Assembly: GCF_030209755.1 (NCBI RefSeq)
Contig: NZ_JARVRH010000008.1
Location: forward strand, 1-64,000
Reading direction: 5' to 3'
Source: Arthrobacter sp. efr-133-TYG-118
GTDB taxonomy: Bacteria > Actinomycetota > Actinomycetes > Actinomycetales > Micrococcaceae
Length of the DNA stretch: 64,000 nt
Numbering within the stretch: position 1 is the first letter of the stretch; each line of letters opens with the position of its first letter. Position numbers and translations under genes: made by a program. Positions 24,827 to 33,882 of this stretch are shown piece after piece. A model generated the notes under the pieces. The model was not told the origin of the DNA, made no database searches, and saw only the letters and a program-made list of their open reading frames with translations.

Positions 24827-24865
24827 TTTTGCGTTCCCGGGTTTTAGGAGCCCGGGAACGCAAAA
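24827..24865. terminator. Perfect 15-bp hairpin (second element after tRNA-Ser)
   Basis: TTTTGCGTTCCCGGG (24827-24841) pairs exactly with CCCGGGAACGCAAAA (24851-24865) around a 9-nt loop. The stem begins in T's and ends in A's, so it can act on both strands. It lies between the LysR gene and the tRNA terminator and could terminate both. Confidence 0.7.
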
Positions 24866-24889
24866 GGCCCCGGTCCAAGAACCGGGGCC
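24866..24889 (-). terminator. Terminator of tRNA-Ser
   Basis: GGCCCCGGT (24866-24874) pairs perfectly with ACCGGGGCC (24881-24889) around a 6-nt loop. Read on the minus strand it starts 7 nt after the tRNA and ends in TTTT, the form of a rho-independent terminator. Confidence 0.8.
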
Positions 24890-24895
24890 AAAACG

Positions 24896-24980
24896 CGGAG
24901 AATGGGGGATTTGAACCCCCGAGGGCGTTAACCCAACACGCGTTCCAGGCGTGCGCCATAGGCCGCTAGGCGAATTCTCC
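24896..24980 (-). tRNA. tRNA-Ser (anticodon GGA)
   Basis: On the minus strand the acceptor arm GGAGAAT (24974-24980) pairs with ATTCTCC (24897-24903). The discriminator is G at 24896, and CCA is not encoded. The anticodon stem-loop reads CACGC-CTGGAAC-GCGTG, with anticodon GGA for UCC/UCU serine codons. The long variable arm (TTGGGTTAACGCCCTC) and T-loop GGTTCAAAT confirm the serine class. Length is 85 nt. Confidence 0.95.
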
Positions 24981-25244
24981 ATGCTTCTGAATCAAAAGCA
25001 GACTCCACTGTACCCGAGAATTTCGGCATCGCCCAATCGGGACTTTCATGGTGCCGAGCTTGCGCTTCGTGTGCTTAAACGTAAAAATGGACGCCCCCAA
25101 TGCGTCCATTCCTCCGGCACTCCGTTGAGCTGCTGGGTCCAGCCCCTGAAACCAGGCCCTGCAGCTCACAATCTTGAGATTGCCCCAATCGGTGTACATA
25201 CCCATAGTCCGCTCCGTTCAGCGGTTTGGCAATGGAGATCAGGA
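24981..25244. other. Intergenic stretch without a gene
   Basis: Between the tRNA 5' end and the next gene's leader I see no coding sequence. One short perfect hairpin is present: AATGGACGC (25086-25094) with GCGTCCATT (25102-25110), around CCCCAAT. Confidence 0.5.
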
Positions 25245-25287
25245 ACCATCCTCTGACCTGTTTTTAAGCGAACGCTGGGAGGATGGT
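25245..25287 (+). promoter_or_regulatory. Possible ribosome-site-sequestering hairpin
   Basis: ACCATCCTC (25245-25253) is the exact complement of GAGGATGGT (25279-25287), which contains the ribosome site GGGAGG of the gene starting at 25291. If transcribed, the 9-bp stem would hide the site. The 25-nt loop contains TTTTTAA. Confidence 0.4.
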
Positions 25288-25290
25288 GCC

Positions 25291-25614
25291 ATGAGCCAAT
25301 TGCACGCCCTCGTTGTCTACGTTCCGGCATCGCATAGCGAGAGCTTGCTGGCTGCGATCGGCAATGCCGGGGCCGGCCGAATCGGCGACTATTCGCATTG
25401 CTCCTTCACAACCCCCGGCACAGGACGTTTCACTCCATTACCGGGGGCACAACCATTCATCGGAGCCGTGGGGCAAGGCGAAACGGTGCCGGAAATCCGG
25501 GTTGAGTGCGTAGTTGAGGCGGACATGCTCGACGCCGTAGTTCAGGCCCTGCGCTCAGCCCACCCTTATGAGGAGCCTGCATTCATGACGTGGCAAGTGA
25601 ACGGTTGGCACTAG
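25291..25614 (+). CDS. NIF3-insert / YqfO-like small protein
   Basis: This 107-residue protein matches the ferredoxin-like insert found in NIF3/YqfO proteins and also made as a free-standing CutA-like unit. Visible marks are ALVVYVPASHSESLLAAIGNAGAGRIGDYSHCSF, TGRFTPLPGAQPFIG and the C-terminal AHPYEEPAFMTW, which is the family signature. The fold typically forms trimers and may bind metal, but the role is unknown. The ATG at 25291 has GGGAGG upstream, which can be covered by a predicted hairpin. Confidence 0.8.
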   Translation: MSQLHALVVYVPASHSESLLAAIGNAGAGRIGDYSHCSFTTPGTGRFTPLPGAQPFIGAVGQGETVPEIRVECVVEADMLDAVVQALRSAHPYEEPAFMTWQVNGWH

Positions 25615-25621
25615 CCCACAC

Positions 25622-25789
25622 ACTGGACATGCCCTCCCCCGCAACTGGACATGCCCTCCCCAACCCTCGAGCACTGGACATAATCCCAATATGTCCAGTC
25701 CTTGGCTCTCACAGGGGGCATGTCCGCTGGAACCGCCAAGCACCGAGGGGACATGTCCATTTCTTGGCTCTCACAAGGCACATGTCCGC
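25622..25789. repeat. Family F GGACATG repeat cluster upstream of ffs
   Basis: ACTGGACATGCCCTCCCC occurs at 25622-25639 and 25644-25661. A perfect 9-bp inverted repeat follows, ACTGGACAT (25673-25681) with ATGTCCAGT (25691-25699). A 37-nt unit holding TTGGCTCTCACA and CATGTCCGC then occurs at 25691-25727 and 25753-25789, with 32 of 37 positions identical. No open frame crosses it convincingly. Confidence 0.8.
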
Positions 25790-25828
25790 AAATTCGGAGG
25801 GCTCGATAACTTCGGGTAAGCTTGTCGA

Positions 25829-25918
25829 CGGCCCCTCATGTGGCGTCATCCTGTTGAACTCCCCCAGGACCGGAAGGTAGCAAGGGTAGATGGGCTCTGG
25901 CGGGTGCATGAGGGGTCT
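25829..25918 (+). ncRNA. ffs: Signal recognition particle RNA (4.5S type)
   Basis: The conserved SRP domain IV is visible around 25861-25890: CCCCCAGGACCGG, then AAGGTAGCAAGGGTA, which forms the symmetric loop bound by Ffh under a GGAA-type tetraloop. The ends close with CCCCTCATG (25832-25840) and CATGAGGGG (25907-25915). The length of about 90 nt and the position immediately upstream of dnaX are usual for small bacterial SRP RNAs in actinobacteria. Exact ends are estimated from the stem. Confidence 0.9.
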
Positions 25919-25956
25919 CTTATTTAAATGTCAGTCCCTATAGGTAGGTTTTCCCT

Positions 25957-28900
25957 GTGACTGTTACTACTGCTCTTTACCGCAGATATCGCCCCGATTC
26001 TTTCGCGGACGTTATCGGGCAGGAACACGTCACGGAGCCGCTCATGACGGCCCTGCGCAAAAACCGGGTCAACCACGCCTACCTCTTTTCCGGCCCACGC
26101 GGCTGCGGAAAAACCACGTCCGCCCGCATCCTTGCCCGCTGCCTTAATTGCGCCGAAGGCCCCACGGACACTCCATGCGGAAAATGCAACAGCTGCGTTG
26201 AGCTGGCCCGCGGCGGCTCCGGCTCCCTCGACGTCATCGAGATCGACGCCGCCAGCCACGGTGGCGTGGATGACGCCCGCGATCTCCGCGAACGCGCCAC
26301 CTTCGCCCCGGTCCGGGACCGCTACAAGATCTTCATCATTGACGAAGCCCACATGGTCACCTCTGCCGGCTTCAATGCGCTGCTGAAAATCGTCGAAGAG
26401 CCGCCGGAACACATCAAATTCATCTTCGCCACCACTGAGCCGGACAAGGTCATCGGCACCATCCGCTCCCGGACGCACCACTATCCCTTCCGACTGGTGC
26501 CGCCCGAGCCCCTGATGCAGTACCTCGAGCTTCTCTGCCAACAGGAGAACGTGCCCGTAGCTCCTGGCGTGCTCTCCCTCGTCATCCGGGCCGGCGGTGG
26601 TTCGGTGCGCGATTCCCTCTCCGTGCTGGACCAGCTCATGGCCGGCGCCGGACCCAATGGCCTGGACTATGAACTCGCTGTCGCGCTGCTCGGATACACC
26701 CATGCTTCATTGCTCGACGACGTCGTGGAGGCAATCGCCGCGTCCGATTCCGCCACCGTTTTCCGTGCCGTGGACCGCGTCATCCAAACCGGTCACGATC
26801 CCCGGCGCTTCGTCGAGGACCTGCTGGAGCGGTTCCGCGACCTCATCATCGTCCAAGCCATGCCGGAAAGCGCCCAGGCCATCCTCCGCGGCATGCCGGC
26901 GGACCAGATCGCCCGCATGCGTAGCCAGGCCAACAACCTCGGTGCCGCTGAGCTCTCCCGTGCCGCTGATGTCACCAACACCGCGCTCACTGAAATGACG
27001 GGCGCCACCTCGCCCCGGCTGCATCTCGAACTGCTCTGCGCCCGGATCCTGCTGCCCAGTTCCGAGCAGACCGAACGCGGGATCGCGGCCCGGATCGACC
27101 GCGTCGAACGCCGCCTCAACTACGGCGGCGCACTCCCTCCCGCGGAAGCTGCTTCGGCTCCTTCCACTTCCGCCGCGCCAACTTCCCGGCCAGCGGATCA
27201 ACCTGTGGAACGCCCGACGGCGGCCGCCGGTACCGTTCCCGCCTCACCAAGCCTCGGCTCACCCGCGCCCCAGGCAGCCACATCCGGGGCCGCCGAGGTC
27301 GCTCAGGCTCCGGCTTCCGGCCCTCCGCCTGTTTCAGGGGAACCGTCCAGGGAACAACTGACACCGCCCCGGGTTTCCACCACTGACTGGCCCGTGGATG
27401 AAACCAGGCAACAGGCCAGCCGCACCGCTCCCGAACCAGCCGCTCAACCACCCGCTCATACTCCTGGGACGCAGCCTGTTGCCCACGCGCCGGCGGCGCA
27501 ACCAGCCACCGATCAGGAACGCGCCCAAGCCGGAGCGGCACCAGCCCAAGCACCCACGCCCGCGCCAACCCAAACGACCGCGCCAACCCAGGCGCCAGCG
27601 CCCGCACAACCACCAGCACCCTCACAGACCTCTCGCCCGGCCACCGGTGGCGCAGATGTCGAGGTGATCCGGCGGGCTTGGCCCGAGATCCTCCAGACGC
27701 TGACCAAGATCAAGCGCAGCAGCTGGGCGCTGGTGGGAGCAAACGCGCAGGTGGCGCAGTTCGACGGCCAACTTCTGACTCTGGCGTTCAGCACTGACGG
27801 CCTTGCGAGCGCCTTCAGCCGCGCAGACCATGCCGAGAACCTACGCCAGGCCATCCACAAGACAATCGGCATCGACTGCCAGATCACTTCGGTCGTTGGC
27901 GGCAACAGCTCAGGTAGCTCTGAACCAAACCCAAAAGCACCGACTGACCCGGCGCCCCCTGTAGGGGGTGGGCCCTCTCCAGCTGTGTCGTCCGCTGTGG
28001 ATAGCGCATGGGGACTTGCCCCTGCGCCACAAATCCCTGCTGCCCCGGAAGCAGACAAAGCTGACCCGGCACCAACACCAACGGCTCAACCAGCATCTAC
28101 GGCTCAACCAGCATCTACATTAAAACCAGTGGCACCGACAACGTCGGGGCAGGTTTCTTCGGCGCCTGGCGAGGCGTCCGGACAGATACCCGGGTCCCAG
28201 GCGGCCCCGGCCTCCGAGGCCGCTCCGACCCAACCCGTTACCGCTGCACAGGCTCCGGCCTCAGCAGCTGCCCCGGCATCGTCCGCCGCAGCAGCCGTGT
28301 CGACCGCAACGGCACCGACGGACCCGACCGCGGACTACTCGTATTCAGACGATGATTGGGGTCCCCCGCGGGACGAGGACGCTCCCCCGCTGGACGAAGA
28401 ACCGCCCATGGATTGGGAGCCGTCGGCGTCCCCGGGCTTCACCGCCATGCCCGCAGCCAGCTCTACCCCCAAGAGCAGGCGCTCCACCCAAGCACCTTCG
28501 GAGACGAAGTCCGCGGCCTCGGAAGATCCATGGTCCAGGGCTGTCGAGCAGGCGCCGGGCTCGTGGGTGGTCGGCACCGAGTCCAACGTTGGTTCCGCGG
28601 CTTCGGTCTCGGCCGTCCCTGACGGCGAGGCGCCTTCATCCGCGCCGTCGACGCCCAGTCCCCTCTACGAACCTGCCGCCGCGCAGATTCCAAACCAGCC
28701 GCAGGCTTCGGCAGCGGCCACAGCACCAGCCGCCGACTGGTCAACGACTTGGTCGGCGCCCCAGCCCACGGCCTCCGGCGCGGGCACATCACGAGGCAGT
28801 ACACCTCCAGCGGGCACATCGCCGGCCGGCACGTCACCGGCAGCAGCGACGCCCGGAGGCGAAACCGCGTATTCGGCCGTAGCACTCGCGCAACCCACTC

Positions 28901-29187
28901 CGCCAGCCTCTGCCCAAGCGGCCCCGGCCCCTGCGGCAGCGCCGGCGCCCTCGGGAACCGGGAAGCAGAGCCTCTACCAACGGCTTTCGAACAGCCCGGA
29001 AGCCATGGCCGGCCGGGAGAAAGCACCGGCACGGACCGCCGTCGCGCCCGGCAGCGTGGTGGAAGACATCCCGAGTGCCGACGACGAAACTATCGAGGAG
29101 TCGGGAGTCTTTGGACGGGCCGCCGTCGAGCGTATTCTGGGCGGGAAGCTACTGGAAGAACGGTCGCTGGACGGCATGCGCCGCTAA
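25957..29187 (+). CDS. dnaX: DNA polymerase III subunit gamma/tau
   Basis: This 1076-residue clamp-loader ATPase starts with GTG. Walker A is GPRGCGKT (46-53), zinc ligands are Cys62, 65, 74, 77 and 80 (ARCLNC..CGKCNSC), and Walker B is IFIIDEAHM near 125. The sensor and lid domains run to about residue 385. Two Pro/Ala/Gln-rich regions (about 390-570 and 660-1015) flank a conserved tau-like domain (VEVIRRAWPEILQTLTKIKRSSWALV). A short conserved tail follows (KQSLYQRLSNSPEAMAG...ERILGGKLL). It is far longer than the 640-residue E. coli protein. An 18-nt tandem duplication sits in the linker. Confidence 0.95.
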   Translation: MTVTTALYRRYRPDSFADVIGQEHVTEPLMTALRKNRVNHAYLFSGPRGCGKTTSARILARCLNCAEGPTDTPCGKCNSCVELARGGSGSLDVIEIDAASHGGVDDARDLRERATFAPVRDRYKIFIIDEAHMVTSAGFNALLKIVEEPPEHIKFIFATTEPDKVIGTIRSRTHHYPFRLVPPEPLMQYLELLCQQENVPVAPGVLSLVIRAGGGSVRDSLSVLDQLMAGAGPNGLDYELAVALLGYTHASLLDDVVEAIAASDSATVFRAVDRVIQTGHDPRRFVEDLLERFRDLIIVQAMPESAQAILRGMPADQIARMRSQANNLGAAELSRAADVTNTALTEMTGATSPRLHLELLCARILLPSSEQTERGIAARIDRVERRLNYGGALPPAEAASAPSTSAAPTSRPADQPVERPTAAAGTVPASPSLGSPAPQAATSGAAEVAQAPASGPPPVSGEPSREQLTPPRVSTTDWPVDETRQQASRTAPEPAAQPPAHTPGTQPVAHAPAAQPATDQERAQAGAAPAQAPTPAPTQTTAPTQAPAPAQPPAPSQTSRPATGGADVEVIRRAWPEILQTLTKIKRSSWALVGANAQVAQFDGQLLTLAFSTDGLASAFSRADHAENLRQAIHKTIGIDCQITSVVGGNSSGSSEPNPKAPTDPAPPVGGGPSPAVSSAVDSAWGLAPAPQIPAAPEADKADPAPTPTAQPASTAQPASTLKPVAPTTSGQVSSAPGEASGQIPGSQAAPASEAAPTQPVTAAQAPASAAAPASSAAAAVSTATAPTDPTADYSYSDDDWGPPRDEDAPPLDEEPPMDWEPSASPGFTAMPAASSTPKSRRSTQAPSETKSAASEDPWSRAVEQAPGSWVVGTESNVGSAASVSAVPDGEAPSSAPSTPSPLYEPAAAQIPNQPQASAAATAPAADWSTTWSAPQPTASGAGTSRGSTPPAGTSPAGTSPAAATPGGETAYSAVALAQPTPPASAQAAPAPAAAPAPSGTGKQSLYQRLSNSPEAMAGREKAPARTAVAPGSVVEDIPSADDETIEESGVFGRAAVERILGGKLLEERSLDGMRR
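28083..28118 (+). repeat. 18-nt tandem duplication inside the dnaX linker
   Basis: GGCTCAACCAGCATCTAC occurs twice head to tail (28083-28100, 28101-28118), in frame, adding AQPAST twice to the disordered linker. The exact identity suggests a recent slippage event. Confidence 0.85.
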
Positions 29188-29347
29188 CATCCGGGCTCCG
29201 TAACAACACCCCGCACGGCCCGCACGGGGTTCGGCGGGGAACCTCATGGAACCCTGCTTGCGAGCCCGCCGGCGCCCGCAAATGGTGCCACCAAACCGCG
29301 ACGCGGCCGAACAGCAGCGGCGTCCACACCAAACGAACGAGGACATT

Positions 29348-29947
29348 GTGTACGAAGGCGCAGTACAAGAGCTGATCGACGAACTCGGCCGGCTCCCCGG
29401 CGTCGGGCCGAAGTCGGCGCAGCGCCTGGCCTTCCACATCCTCGAGGCCGATCCCGAGGACATGAAGCGGCTGGTCGCGGCCATCACCACCGTCAAAGAA
29501 CGGGTGAAGTTCTGCACTGTCTGCGGCAATGTCACCGAGCAGGAGCTGTGCAACATCTGCCGCGATCCGCGGCGCGACCCCTCCGTGATCTGCGTGGTCG
29601 AGGAATCCAAGGATGTCCTGGCTGTGGAACGCACGCGGTCCTTCCGCGGCCGTTACCACGTCCTCGGCGGCGCGATCAATCCGATCGCCGGCATCGGGCC
29701 CGAGCAGCTCCGTATCCGCGAACTCCTCACCCGGCTCAACGACGGCGCCATCCAGGAAATCATCATCGCGACCGACCCCAACCTTGAAGGCGAAGCGACG
29801 GCCACCTACCTGGCCCGCATGCTGAAGTCGATCGGCATCACCGTCACCAGGCTTGCTTCCGGCCTCCCGGTGGGCGGAGACCTGGAGTACGCGGACGAAG
29901 TTACCCTCGGAAGGGCCTTCGAGGGGCGCCGCAACGCCCTCATGTAG
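29348..29947 (+). CDS. recR: Recombination mediator RecR
   Basis: This 199-residue protein acts with RecO/RecF in gap repair by loading RecA. It has an N-terminal helix-hairpin-helix ([19 protein letters not shown]), a four-cysteine zinc finger ([19 protein letters not shown]) and a Toprim domain ([17 protein letters not shown]). The C-terminal [23 protein letters not shown] is the family ending. I chose GTG at 29348, preceded by GAGGAC and giving the standard [19 protein letters not shown] start. It follows dnaX by 160 nt, as in most bacteria, so the two probably share a transcript. Confidence 0.95.
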   Translation: MYEGAVQELIDELGRLPGVGPKSAQRLAFHILEADPEDMKRLVAAITTVKERVKFCTVCGNVTEQELCNICRDPRRDPSVICVVEESKDVLAVERTRSFRGRYHVLGGAINPIAGIGPEQLRIRELLTRLNDGAIQEIIIATDPNLEGEATATYLARMLKSIGITVTRLASGLPVGGDLEYADEVTLGRAFEGRRNALM

Positions 29948-30006
29948 GCAGCGCGCTGCCCAGAACACCCCGACGCCGTTGCGGACCCCTTAGCAACCCG
30001 CCCGGC

Positions 30007-31188
30007 TTACGCGATCCGCGTGCCGCTGGCCAGCCGGCTTGCAGGCGTCCGCAGCGAACGCCAGCCGAGCCACATGAGCAGCCCCGTCAGGAGCAGTTGC
30101 AGGCCGAGTCCCAGCGGCCACAAGGGCGTCGTCTGCTGGAGGTACTGCGGCTGCGGCACGCCGTTGGCGCAAAGGTAGGTGTGGTCCGGGCCGGCGAGCG
30201 CGGACCTGGCACCCTGGCTGATGCCTTCGATCATGCCGACTGTGTAGAACCCGGTCCCGCTCCGGTCCGGATACGGAATCGCGTCTGCCACAACCACGTA
30301 GGGATTCAACGCGAGCATCCAAGCGACGCGTTCGGTCCGTACGGCAGGGTGCTCCACTAAAGGCCCCTCGCAGGTGTAGCCCGGCTGAGCTGGTTCAATC
30401 GGCTGCCCTTGTTGATTCGGCTGCACCGGCGCATACAGCACGGAACGGCTAGCGGGAGAGTTGGCCAGCACCGTCCCTTGCGCCAGTTGCGCACCCAATG
30501 CGAAGGAAATCAACGATCCGACCACCAATGCGGCAACTACCAAATAGGTCACCACGATCGAGAACAAGGGCCGCCCGGCAAGCGCCGAAATCCCCACTCC
30601 GATCCCGCAGACAACTGCCAGTTCCACGGCCAGCATCAGCAAGGAAACCACGACGTGCCCCGGGGTCAGCCCGCCTTGGAACATACCGAACACAAGGAAT
30701 GGGGAACTTGTCGCCAGGAAGGCGAGCGCCGCGAGCCACCCCGCGCAGAACTTGCCCCAGAGAATCTGGCCCGGAGTCAGCAAAGTGATCTGCAGGATGG
30801 CTAGTGTGCCTCCTGCCCGGTCTCCGTTGATGGCATTGGCGGACAGTGCGGGTGCCACAAGCAGGGCAAACAGGAGCACGAAAGCCAGCACGACCTCGAA
30901 GATCATCGACCCGGCCCCGTCCTGCTGCGATAGCGCCGACGGAGGCATTGTGGAACGACGCGCTTCCATGCTGGCGTTCCAGGCGAGCCAGGTCAGCCAC
31001 GTCACTACCGCGATCACAAAGAACCAGATGCCCAACATGATGTACCAGCCGCGGGAGCGCAACCGTTGTTTCATCTCGAGGACCACGACGTCGCGAATCC
31101 CGCCAAGATAGCCGACGACGGCGTTCCCGCCTCCCGTTGTTCCCTGCGGTCCCGCTGGGCCTGGGACGGTTTCAGTCACGTTGCTCAT
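30007..31188 (-). CDS. ABC transporter permease
   Basis: This 393-residue ABC-2-type permease has six or more membrane segments, for example GWYIMLGIWFFVIAVVTWLTW, MIFEVVLAFVLLFALLVAPALSA and a C-terminal LWPLGLGLQLLLTGLLMWLGW. The motif NAINGDRAGGTLAILQITLLTPGQILWGKF is common in gliding or copper-type ABC-2 permeases. It has an extracytoplasmic loop with TCEGPL and LCANGVP cysteines. It overlaps the ATPase gene by 4 nt (ATGA) and forms an exporter with it. The substrate is unknown. Confidence 0.87.
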   Translation of the reverse strand: MSNVTETVPGPAGPQGTTGGGNAVVGYLGGIRDVVVLEMKQRLRSRGWYIMLGIWFFVIAVVTWLTWLAWNASMEARRSTMPPSALSQQDGAGSMIFEVVLAFVLLFALLVAPALSANAINGDRAGGTLAILQITLLTPGQILWGKFCAGWLAALAFLATSSPFLVFGMFQGGLTPGHVVVSLLMLAVELAVVCGIGVGISALAGRPLFSIVVTYLVVAALVVGSLISFALGAQLAQGTVLANSPASRSVLYAPVQPNQQGQPIEPAQPGYTCEGPLVEHPAVRTERVAWMLALNPYVVVADAIPYPDRSGTGFYTVGMIEGISQGARSALAGPDHTYLCANGVPQPQYLQQTTPLWPLGLGLQLLLTGLLMWLGWRSLRTPASRLASGTRIA

Positions 31189-32141
31189 CGCCTCTCCGTA
31201 TCCAGGTTCATGTACGTCTCTTCCAGGGCACCCGCAGCCGGGGCGAAGGAAACCACTCCGATGCCGGACCGGACGAGTTCGCCTAAGAGGGCGGCAGCGC
31301 CGTCGTCGTGCGTTAACAGCAAGGTGACCGCCGTCCGGCGGCCCGCCTCTACACGGTATTCCAGCCCGAGTTCGCTGAGCTTTGCTGTGAGGGCCTCGTT
31401 GTCGAGGGCTGTGATCGCGTAGCGCCGGCCCTGCAGGGCCGCCTCCTCGAGGGTCTGCTGTTTCACTGTGCGGCCTTGGCTGACGAACACCGCTCCGTCC
31501 GCGATTTCATCGAGCTCACTGAGCACGTGGGAGGAAACCACCACGGCTTTCCCTTCCGCGGCCAGGCTGCGCAGGAGGTTTCGGAGTTCCACCCGGGATC
31601 CCGGGTCGAGGCCGGACGCAGGCTCGTCGAGCAGAAGCACGGAGGGGTCGTGGATGAGGGCCCTGGCCAGGCTGAGCCGTTGTTGCTGGCCCCTGGAAAG
31701 GACCCGGGCCGGCTGGTCGGCAAGTGTGTCCAGCCGGACAAGTTCGAGCAACTCGGCAACACGCTGGGCAATACCGGCCTTGGGCAGACGGTAGAAGCGC
31801 GCCATCTGGACCAGGATTTCGCGCGCGGTCAAGGACTCCCAGACCCCCAGGGTGTCCGGCATCCAGCCGATCCGAAGCCGCGCGGCCGCGCTGTCGTGCA
31901 GAGGATCGAGGCCGTTGACCCGGATGGTCCCGGAGTCGGGCCGCAGAAGCGAAGCAAGCATGAGAAGGAGCGTCGTTTTGCCTGCCCCGTTGGGCCCAAT
32001 GAGTGCCGTGACCTTCCCGGCCGGCGCGTTGAAATCGATGTGCTCCACCGCGTGGACCGTACCGAAGCGGCGTGAGACGCCTTCCGCGGATACCCCGAGG
32101 GTGCCACTGCCCGGGACGCTTGAACTTTCAGCTATGGACAT
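31185..32141 (-). CDS. ABC transporter ATP-binding protein
   Basis: This 318-residue ATPase has Walker A GPNGAGKTT (about residues 49-57), Q-loop GWMPDTLGVWESLTAREIL, signature LSRGQQQRLSLARALIHDP, Walker B VLLLDEPASGLDP and the H-loop VVSSHVLSE. The signature has Arg instead of the common first Gly, as seen in some ABC-2 exporters. The C-terminal 100 residues form the usual DRA-type extension. It is coupled to the downstream permease. It is divergent from aspartate kinase. Confidence 0.92.
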   Translation of the reverse strand: MSIAESSSVPGSGTLGVSAEGVSRRFGTVHAVEHIDFNAPAGKVTALIGPNGAGKTTLLLMLASLLRPDSGTIRVNGLDPLHDSAAARLRIGWMPDTLGVWESLTAREILVQMARFYRLPKAGIAQRVAELLELVRLDTLADQPARVLSRGQQQRLSLARALIHDPSVLLLDEPASGLDPGSRVELRNLLRSLAAEGKAVVVSSHVLSELDEIADGAVFVSQGRTVKQQTLEEAALQGRRYAITALDNEALTAKLSELGLEYRVEAGRRTAVTLLLTHDDGAAALLGELVRSGIGVVSFAPAAGALEETYMNLDTERR

Positions 32142-32359
32142 GCCCTACTCACCTGTTTCCCCCAAACAGAACAAGTACGCTTCAAATCCCGTGAGCCCAC
32201 ATGCCCGCGGGCTGCGTATTTCTTGATCGTACGCCACGCCGAAACCACCCGGCAGGCACCCAAAGGCCGAGATTTGGTCACAATTCCCCCGCCCGCCGCG
32301 CCCGGCGATAAACTGGCCACATAAGCCACGTCGCCGTGCCGGTACCTGGCCACGCAACG

Positions 32360-32365
32360 TATGAT
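32360..32365 (+). promoter_or_regulatory. Possible -10 box of the aspartate kinase gene
   Basis: TATGAT lies 28 nt before the lysC ATG and matches five of six -10 consensus bases. The sequence about 17 nt upstream (TGCCGG) is a poor -35, so this is only a candidate. Confidence 0.3.
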
Positions 32366-32393
32366 CCCCAATTGATGCAGTGAGGGTGCGCGC

Positions 32394-33740
32394 ATGAGTT
32401 TGCCCACTACCGATGTGAAAACCGAAGACCTGACCGCGCAGACTGCCAAGACCAAGCAGCTGATCGTGCAGAAGTTCGGTGGCTCCTCGGTGTCCGATGC
32501 AGAAGGCATCAAGCGTGTTGCCCGCCGCGTGGTTGACGCACAAAAGGCCGGCAACGAGGTTGTCGTGGTGGTTTCCGCCATGGGAGACACCACCGACGAG
32601 CTCCTGGATCTCGCCGCCCAAGTCACCGATTCTGCTCCCGCGCGTGAGATGGACATGCTCCTCTCCGCAGGCGAGCGCATCTCCATGGCCCTGCTCGCCA
32701 TGGCCATCAACAAGTTCGGTGCCTCCGCCCAGTCGTTCACTGGCTCGCAGGCCGGCATGATCACGGACGGCATCCACGGCAAGGCCCGCATTATCGACGT
32801 CGACCCCCACCGCATCCGTACTGCATTGGACAAGGGGCACGTCGCTATCGTGGCCGGCTTCCAGGGCATGACCCGGAGCACCCGGGAGATCACCACCCTT
32901 GGCCGCGGCGGATCCGATACCACTGCGGTGGCCCTCGCCGCCGCGCTCGAAGCGGACGTCTGCGAAATCTACACGGACGTCGACGGCATCTACACGGCCG
33001 ACCCGCGCGTGGTCTCCACCGCCACGAAGATCGACCGTATCTCCAGCGAGGAAATGCTGGAATTGGCAGCTTCCGGCGCCAAGATCCTGCACTTGCGTTG
33101 CGTGGAATACGCCCGTCGATTCGGCGTGCCCCTGCACGTCCGGTCCTCATTCAGCCAAAACGAAGGCACCTGGGTCCTGCCCAGCGCCGATGACAAGATC
33201 ACGATTCAAGAGGGAGTTGCCTTGGAGCAGCCAATCATCTCCGGTGTTGCACACGACCGTTCAGAAGCCAAGGTCACCGTGGTAGGCGTCCCGGACATTC
33301 CCGGCAAGGCCGCCGCAATTTTCCAGGTCATCGCCAAGGCGCACTCGAACATCGACATGATCGTTCAGAACGTTTCCACGCACGGAACCGGCCGCACGGA
33401 TATTTCCTTCACCCTGCCCATCGTGGAAGGCGCCGACGCCCTCACCGCCCTCCGTGCGGCGCAGCCTGAAATCGGCTTCGAAAGCATCGAATACAACGAG
33501 AACGTCGGCAAGCTTTCCCTGATCGGTGCCGGCATGCGTTCGCACCCGGGCGTCTCCGCCACCTTCTTCAAGGCGCTCTCCGACGCCGGCATCAACATCA
33601 ACATGATTTCCACCTCGGAGATCCGCATCTCCGTGGTCACGCACGCCGATCTGCTGGATGACGCTGTGCGCGCCATCCACAAGGCGTTCGAGCTCGACGG
33701 CGAAGCCGAGGCAACCGTCTATGGCGGCACCGGCCGCTAG
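32394..33740 (+). CDS. lysC: Aspartate kinase
   Basis: This 448-residue enzyme phosphorylates aspartate in the first step to lysine, threonine and methionine. The kinase domain starts at [17 protein letters not shown] (about residue 24) and includes [18 protein letters not shown] and [13 protein letters not shown]. Two ACT domains follow ([18 protein letters not shown] and [20 protein letters not shown]), where lysine and threonine feed back. The loop [18 protein letters not shown] corresponds to the Corynebacterium region where desensitising changes occur, and it looks unaltered here. An N-terminal 23-residue extension precedes the usual start. No asd gene follows, and a terminator ends the unit. 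Confidence 0.94.
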   Translation: MSLPTTDVKTEDLTAQTAKTKQLIVQKFGGSSVSDAEGIKRVARRVVDAQKAGNEVVVVVSAMGDTTDELLDLAAQVTDSAPAREMDMLLSAGERISMALLAMAINKFGASAQSFTGSQAGMITDGIHGKARIIDVDPHRIRTALDKGHVAIVAGFQGMTRSTREITTLGRGGSDTTAVALAAALEADVCEIYTDVDGIYTADPRVVSTATKIDRISSEEMLELAASGAKILHLRCVEYARRFGVPLHVRSSFSQNEGTWVLPSADDKITIQEGVALEQPIISGVAHDRSEAKVTVVGVPDIPGKAAAIFQVIAKAHSNIDMIVQNVSTHGTGRTDISFTLPIVEGADALTALRAAQPEIGFESIEYNENVGKLSLIGAGMRSHPGVSATFFKALSDAGININMISTSEIRISVVTHADLLDDAVRAIHKAFELDGEAEATVYGGTGR

Positions 33741-33766
33741 CCGACCTCCCGGACGGGAACGCTAGC

Positions 33767-33794
33767 CGGGCACCCGCCGTCGGGCACCCGCCGT
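33767..33794. repeat. 14-nt tandem duplication downstream of lysC
   Basis: GGGCACCCGCCGTC occurs twice head to tail between the lysC stop and its terminator. It is non-coding and probably a slippage product. Confidence 0.7.
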
Positions 33795-33818
33795 CGGGAT
33801 CTGAAGTACTTAAACGTG

Positions 33819-33849
33819 AAAGAACCGGAGCAAACGCTCCGGTTCTTTT
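33819..33849 (+). terminator. Rho-independent terminator of lysC
   Basis: AAAGAACCGGAGC pairs with GCTCCGGTTCTTT around AAAC and is followed by T's. It lies about 80 nt after the lysC stop and can also serve the convergent small gene. Confidence 0.9.
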
Positions 33850-33882
33850 GCTTTCCTGCGGCCTTGGAGCCGCAGAGCGGCT

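Noticed and set aside
24203..24969. Open frames overlapping the LysR gene end and the tRNA
   Set aside because: They are Arg/Pro-rich out-of-frame readings that run into tRNA-Ser and its terminators.
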